Shown here piece after piece: positions 36,230-40,286 of a stretch of DNA of 40,286 bases. The notes under the pieces were generated by a model. The model saw only the letters and a program-made list of their open reading frames with translations. It did no database searches and had not been told where the DNA came from. The stretch spans positions 1-40,286 of IMG/VR virus record IMGVR_UViG_3300046660_000235; one strand, 5' to 3'. Source of the DNA: a virus. The translations under genes and the position numbers were made by a program. Position 1 is the first letter of the stretch, and each line of letters starts with the position of its first letter.

Positions 36230-38530
36230 CTAATTAGATAAAATAGAATCATTCGTGCCAAAATGCTTTTCATTTAAGACTATATCATCACTTCTGCATT
36301 CTATTGCTATTAAGTTATTTACGATGCCTGTTTCTGTATTATATGATGCTGCCAAAGGCAAGAATTTTTTCCCGGTTAAACTATCGATGGTATAGATTTC
36401 ATCCATAGTCCAGTTGTTTGATCCGATGTACATACTGCCATTATAAATTTCACTTGATTTATATAGAAATCTCATAATTGCATTCGCTGTCATTCCTGTT
36501 AATGTGCCGGTATAAACACCATCTGTATAAAAACATTCCGTATCAGATTGCTCCCAATAAGTCATATAATTAGATAACATATAACCACCAAATGAACTTG
36601 AAATTTCTAACTCGCGTTCGTCCGTAGCTGTATTTTCGCTTTCGTAAGTTGATTCGAATACGTCAAAATTTTCATCTGTGGTAATATAAATATAGTCTAC
36701 TGTAAATTTTTGCCCATCATTCAATTGCAATCTATATAATAATTCACACACATCACCAGCTTCTAATTCTGCTGGAGGCTGTGGTAATATTATCCCCTTG
36801 CCTCTATTAAAATCAACTGTTGCAATATCAAATGGCTTCATACCCGGGACAGAAATTGATATTTCAGTATTTGTGGTTACCCAATATCCATTCTCATTAA
36901 GCCAATATGTAGTTGCTCCCATTTGATATTGAATAATTATATGCAATGGATCTGATCCCGCCCAATCAATAAAGCCACTACCATCAACAGGAAAACCATC
37001 GTTACTTGGAGAAAAAGTAAATCCTAATGAAAATCGTTTAATTAAGGCGAACGCATCTATAGGAAGATAACCGTATGTTCCATCTGTTTTTGTTGGATAG
37101 TAATAAGATGATGTCCCAAATCCTGAAAAATTAGTCAATTCAGTCCCGTTTCCTATTCTCCCATCAATACTTGCAACTGTTTGATAATCGGTAGAAGGAT
37201 AAAATAAAGTATACCAGTAATACGGTTTATTAGTCAGGCTATTTGATAAATCCTGATTGCCATTTGGTAAAATATTTTCCCTTACTGTTGCATTATAAGT
37301 TACTTTACAAGATTTAACGCCTTTACGAACCGTTGTTAATTGATCCTCATTTATAAATGGATATCCTGCAGTTCCTATAACCTTATTAACATCAATTGTT
37401 TCGGTAACCAATACCATAATATCCTGATCGGCTGCAATAGTATGTGATTCAAAACTACCACTTACTATATCATTAACCCTGCGTATTATCCATTTGCCAT
37501 TAGATTGCATTAACCTGCCCTGTATTGACTTAACTATACCACGTAGTATATAATCACATGTTTTCAATACCAATCCGCCTGAAGGGTCTGATGGGTTATC
37601 TGATTGATAACTTGACCAGGCTTCTCCTAATTGCCCCCATTGTACTGATTCTGTAAACATTTCATCATTAAATGCTGTACATTGTAGTGTATTTGTCCAT
37701 GTAATGGGCAATGATAAGCCTAAATTATTATGATTGAATAGTATTAACCTAATAAAATTCATTGGACACCTGCTTGCTGTAGCCGTAGTTCCAGGCAAAT
37801 TATCAGCATAAACAAAAGGCATATCAGCAAGCAAAGAAAGACCATCAGTGCAATTAAATGTAACTGTTGGAACTGCTTTCATTGGGTTTTGTATGCCATC
37901 TGGTATTAAAAATCCGGCCCAAATCAGATCTCCTAAAATTATATCACGTACTGAAAATGTCGCCCAACTTGCTAAAACAACTGTAGCACGTAAATAATGC
38001 GCCCCTGCAGGTGCTAATTGTATCGGATTTGTATCTGTTGAATTACTACCACTAATATATACTTTTGCTTCATCATACCATGCTATTTGATGCTTATAGC
38101 TAAATTCGTAAGATTCACCAGCGATAACTGGCATAAATCCTGTGGCATTATAAGCAGCATTCACATGTAAATTTCCTGTATTGTACTCAATAAAATTTCC
38201 TAACGTTACATCAGGATCAGCCACATTGAATAAATTAGGTGCAGGCGTGTCAGCATTTCTATAAACTTCCACTTTAAAATCCCTATCCTGTGCATTTTGC
38301 AGCTCAACAATATCAATATTTAGTTGATTATAAACTGAAAGAGTAGCACTTGATTGAATGTATTCTGAATAAGGATCATCAGTATTATCAGGTTCATAAT
38401 CAATTACACATGCCTGTTCTGAAACACCACGTAAAACAATAGTATCACCCACATAAGAATCAAGCAGAATATCCACCCTAAAAGGAATGTCAGCATGTGA
38501 CCGATATGGTATTTGATATTTAACGCCCAT
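36230..38530 (-). CDS. Tail-tip / central hub protein with inserted carbohydrate-binding-like domain
   Basis: A 766-residue protein following the tape measure (11-bp overlap, ATGGGCGTTAA). The N-terminal Dit-like part (YQIPYRSHADIPFRVDILLDSYVGDTIVLRGVSEQACVIDYEPD) is interrupted by a beta-sandwich-like segment of about 95-200 (NLFNVADPDVTLGNFIEYNTGN...YEFSYKHQIAWYDEAKVYIS...APAGAHYLRATVVL), then continues with FNCTDGLSLLADMPFVY and YILRGIVKSIQGRLMQSNGKWIIRRVND, a pattern of tail-hub proteins. It forms the tail tip and probably binds host glycans. Confidence 0.75.
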   Translation of the reverse strand: MGVKYQIPYRSHADIPFRVDILLDSYVGDTIVLRGVSEQACVIDYEPDNTDDPYSEYIQSSATLSVYNQLNIDIVELQNAQDRDFKVEVYRNADTPAPNLFNVADPDVTLGNFIEYNTGNLHVNAAYNATGFMPVIAGESYEFSYKHQIAWYDEAKVYISGSNSTDTNPIQLAPAGAHYLRATVVLASWATFSVRDIILGDLIWAGFLIPDGIQNPMKAVPTVTFNCTDGLSLLADMPFVYADNLPGTTATASRCPMNFIRLILFNHNNLGLSLPITWTNTLQCTAFNDEMFTESVQWGQLGEAWSSYQSDNPSDPSGGLVLKTCDYILRGIVKSIQGRLMQSNGKWIIRRVNDIVSGSFESHTIAADQDIMVLVTETIDVNKVIGTAGYPFINEDQLTTVRKGVKSCKVTYNATVRENILPNGNQDLSNSLTNKPYYWYTLFYPSTDYQTVASIDGRIGNGTELTNFSGFGTSSYYYPTKTDGTYGYLPIDAFALIKRFSLGFTFSPSNDGFPVDGSGFIDWAGSDPLHIIIQYQMGATTYWLNENGYWVTTNTEISISVPGMKPFDIATVDFNRGKGIILPQPPAELEAGDVCELLYRLQLNDGQKFTVDYIYITTDENFDVFESTYESENTATDERELEISSSFGGYMLSNYMTYWEQSDTECFYTDGVYTGTLTGMTANAIMRFLYKSSEIYNGSMYIGSNNWTMDEIYTIDSLTGKKFLPLAASYNTETGIVNNLIAIECRSDDIVLNEKHFGTNDSILSN

Positions 38531-40286
38531 TTGAGTTCCTGTCTAAAACAAATTGTAAATCTTTCCCTGAAACTTTGGCCGTTAATTCTCCAAAGGCATT
38601 TATATCGACCCCTGTAATAATTCCATTTGTAGTCATTTTACCAGTTATAGCTGATGTATATGCCAATGCCTGTTGTCTTAATAATTCTGTTTGTTTTTTT
38701 GCTTCATCTAATTGCTTTTGTTGTAGCTCCTTTTCCTGTTTCCGCGCCTTTTTAGAGCCAAATAAACCGCCAATTGCTCCAACAACGCCACCAATCGCCC
38801 CGCCTATTAATGCTGTGGCAGGTGCAGCGGGGCCGCCAATTGCGGCACCTATCAAAGCTCCAGATCCAGCTCCAGTTAATGCTCCCCCTACACCCTGTCC
38901 TATGCTTGATGTTTTAGGTGTTAAGCTACTTACTAACCCTCCTGCTGCCAATAGCCCCAATCCTGCTGCTGCTCCGGTTGATATTCCGTTTTTAAATATA
39001 TCAGATAAATTTCCAGTGCCATTTGTTATCCCCTTTTTAAGGGCATCCCCTAAATAATCTGTTGCAAACTTCGTAACAGTAGAAACAAGTGATTTTGAAA
39101 TATCTTTTTGTAGATTACTAAATATATCACTAAAAGTTCTATTGCCCTCTTGACCTATGGTGGTAATAGTATTTGAAAATGAATTACCTAATTGCCTAAT
39201 ACTTTGATCAAATGTTTTATTAAATACCTGTGCTAAGTCAGAAACTCCTTTTACGCCTTTATCTTCACCTTGTGTGATGGATGTATTGGTTGCGCCCTTT
39301 GCGTTAGTTAGGCGTGCTGCTGTGATGCCCTGTAAGCCTTGTGCTACTGATGGAACATTACCTGCAGGGCCGGTAACATCCATATTGGCATTAAGCTTTA
39401 ATAACTCATCATAATATTTATTTGCAGCTTTGCGTCTTTCCTCCCACTCATTTATTACTTTTTGCGTTTGAGATGCTTCTTTGCCTGTTATAGCAGCATT
39501 GGCCGTATCATTTATGGTGTTTAGCTTATCATATAAATCTTGTTGAATAGCTATATACTTATCATTAACAGCTTGTACTGCCTCATTTTTACCATTTTCA
39601 ATAGCTTTCTTTAAATCTGCATTGCCTTGCGCTTTAACTATTTCAGCATCATACATTTTCTGTATGGATGCCAGTTCCTTATCCCTGCTTGTAGATGATT
39701 TTACCCCAAATTCATCATTTATACGCTGAATTTCGTTTGATACTCTTGTAGCCTCGGCTATACGTGCATCAGATAGCTGTTTATCTCTTGAATCTGTAGC
39801 CGATTTTATATCTCTGGTAGCCTTACCTTGAACAACTGAATTTTTAGGGGCTTTGGCCGAAATAGTGTTTATTTGGTCTATAGTTTTCTTATATTCATCA
39901 TTTATCTTCTGAACATCTAACTTATATCCCGTTAATCCACTTTGCGCACCTAAAGCATTTGTTTTATTGAATATATTGTCAAGTTGTGTACCTAATGATA
40001 TAGTTGGATCAACTGTCTTTTTAAGTGATCCTGAAATGCTATCTAATCTTGATCTTAGTTTTTCAATTCTACTAACAAATTGGTCAGCATCATCAGGATT
40101 TGCAAGTGCTTTATTTTGCAAATCTGCTATCCTTGCCCGTATCGCTTTAGTAGTTTTTAATTCTGAATCCTGTAACTCTTGATTTGCATTTGAATTAGCT
40201 TTTTTAGTATCGAATAAATCCCTGTATGCTTGACGCATCAGTATTAATACTTTTTGCTCATCATTATAAGCACTGATTTGCTTACG
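38520..40286 (-). CDS. Tail tape measure protein, 5' partial
   Basis: The C-terminal 588 residues are visible; the frame stays open past the first Met at 40238 to the window edge (RKQISAYNDEQKVLIL before it), so the real start lies outside. It has long coiled-coil stretches (about 1-300 from that Met), then a Gly/Ala-rich hydrophobic part (AAGLGLLAAGGL and GAGSGALIGAAIGG..LIGGAIGGVVGAIGGLFG) forming membrane-spanning glycine-zipper helices, and an end with KQEKELQQKQLDEAKKQTELL. It sets tail length and is probably ejected to form a channel in the host membrane. Confidence 0.86.
   Translation of the reverse strand, partial: RKQISAYNDEQKVLILMRQAYRDLFDTKKANSNANQELQDSELKTTKAIRARIADLQNKALANPDDADQFVSRIEKLRSRLDSISGSLKKTVDPTISLGTQLDNIFNKTNALGAQSGLTGYKLDVQKINDEYKKTIDQINTISAKAPKNSVVQGKATRDIKSATDSRDKQLSDARIAEATRVSNEIQRINDEFGVKSSTSRDKELASIQKMYDAEIVKAQGNADLKKAIENGKNEAVQAVNDKYIAIQQDLYDKLNTINDTANAAITGKEASQTQKVINEWEERRKAANKYYDELLKLNANMDVTGPAGNVPSVAQGLQGITAARLTNAKGATNTSITQGEDKGVKGVSDLAQVFNKTFDQSIRQLGNSFSNTITTIGQEGNRTFSDIFSNLQKDISKSLVSTVTKFATDYLGDALKKGITNGTGNLSDIFKNGISTGAAAGLGLLAAGGLVSSLTPKTSSIGQGVGGALTGAGSGALIGAAIGGPAAPATALIGGAIGGVVGAIGGLFGSKKARKQEKELQQKQLDEAKKQTELLRQQALAYTSAITGKMTTNGIITGVDINAFGELTAKVSGKDLQFVLDRNSNGR

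Noticed and set aside
38575-39057. Plus-strand 160-codon Pro/Ala-rich ORF in the tape measure gene
   Set aside because: Mirror of the Gly/Ala-rich segment of the tape measure; composition artefact.
1-40286. CRISPR array, tRNA genes, integrase or attachment sites
   Set aside because: None were seen on either strand; short tandem repeats found are coding or operator-like, and no integrase-type ORF is present.

Overview
This window is most of a tailed (siphovirus-type) phage or prophage genome of a Bacteroidota host, possibly a soil or plant-associated Sphingobacteriales or Flavobacteriales member. Three things point to this: the DNA is AT-rich; promoters fit the Bacteroidota -33 TTTG / -7 TAnnTTTG pattern; and most starts lack a strong Shine-Dalgarno sequence but sit in A-rich leaders. 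Protein types such as DUF2693, a Rad52-like annealing protein with a PD-(D/E)XK partner, a GH108 endolysin with a PG-binding_3 domain, and short LSSC lipoproteins also suit Bacteroidota phages. No integrase, CI-type repressor, capsid gene, tRNA, CRISPR array or reverse transcriptase is visible, so a temperate lifestyle can be neither claimed nor excluded. Both window edges cut genes.

Layout, read in the direction of transcription (right to left, minus strand): a tail tape measure protein cut by the right edge, a tail-tip/hub protein, a tail fibre, and a possible carbohydrate-active tail protein (40286-33071). Next come five overlapping genes, four of them membrane proteins and the first a possibly soluble helical protein (33050-31341), then five overlapping micro-ORFs of 26-35 codons leading into the endolysin and a holin-like gene (31278-29979), closed by a terminator. 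The early/accessory region (29776-7188) begins with small unknowns and an HNH-AP2 nuclease. It continues with Rad52-like and exonuclease recombination genes, an SPFH/Band-7 protein, a free-standing DnaA domain-IV-like protein, a small HTH protein on a near-leaderless promoter, a GIY-YIG/T5orf172 protein and a replication initiator. Then follow DUF4326, many tiny genes, an HNH nuclease, a D12-class adenine methyltransferase, an ASCH protein, a DUF3850 protein, a C5-cytosine methyltransferase and a DUF551 protein. The packaging genes (terminase small 7100-6648, terminase large 6661-5213) follow, then a DUF2693-lipoprotein-unknown operon and the portal (2809-1415). The only two rightward genes, a pectate-lyase-like beta-helix protein and a GT-A glycosyltransferase, converge on the portal and overlap its 3' end.

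Genes are packed with stop/start overlaps (ATGA, TAATG, TGATG), so translation is probably coupled. Transcription appears to be split into units by hairpin terminators (near 2870, 4762, 7429, 19031, 28890 and 29885). At least six minus-strand promoters (near 5151, 12998, 18970, 19443, 25503 and 29824) carry a related near-palindromic AT-rich box overlapping the -33/-7 spacer, often with a second box about 30 bp upstream. This looks like one dispersed operator set controlling a phage regulon. Other non-coding signals are two interleaved 15-bp inverted repeats before the HNH-AP2 gene, two homologous hairpin leaders before small membrane or lipoprotein genes, and three direct repeats before terminase small.

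All functional calls come from reading the sequence and recalling family features; no database search was run. Many small early genes are unrecognised and are described only by what is visible.
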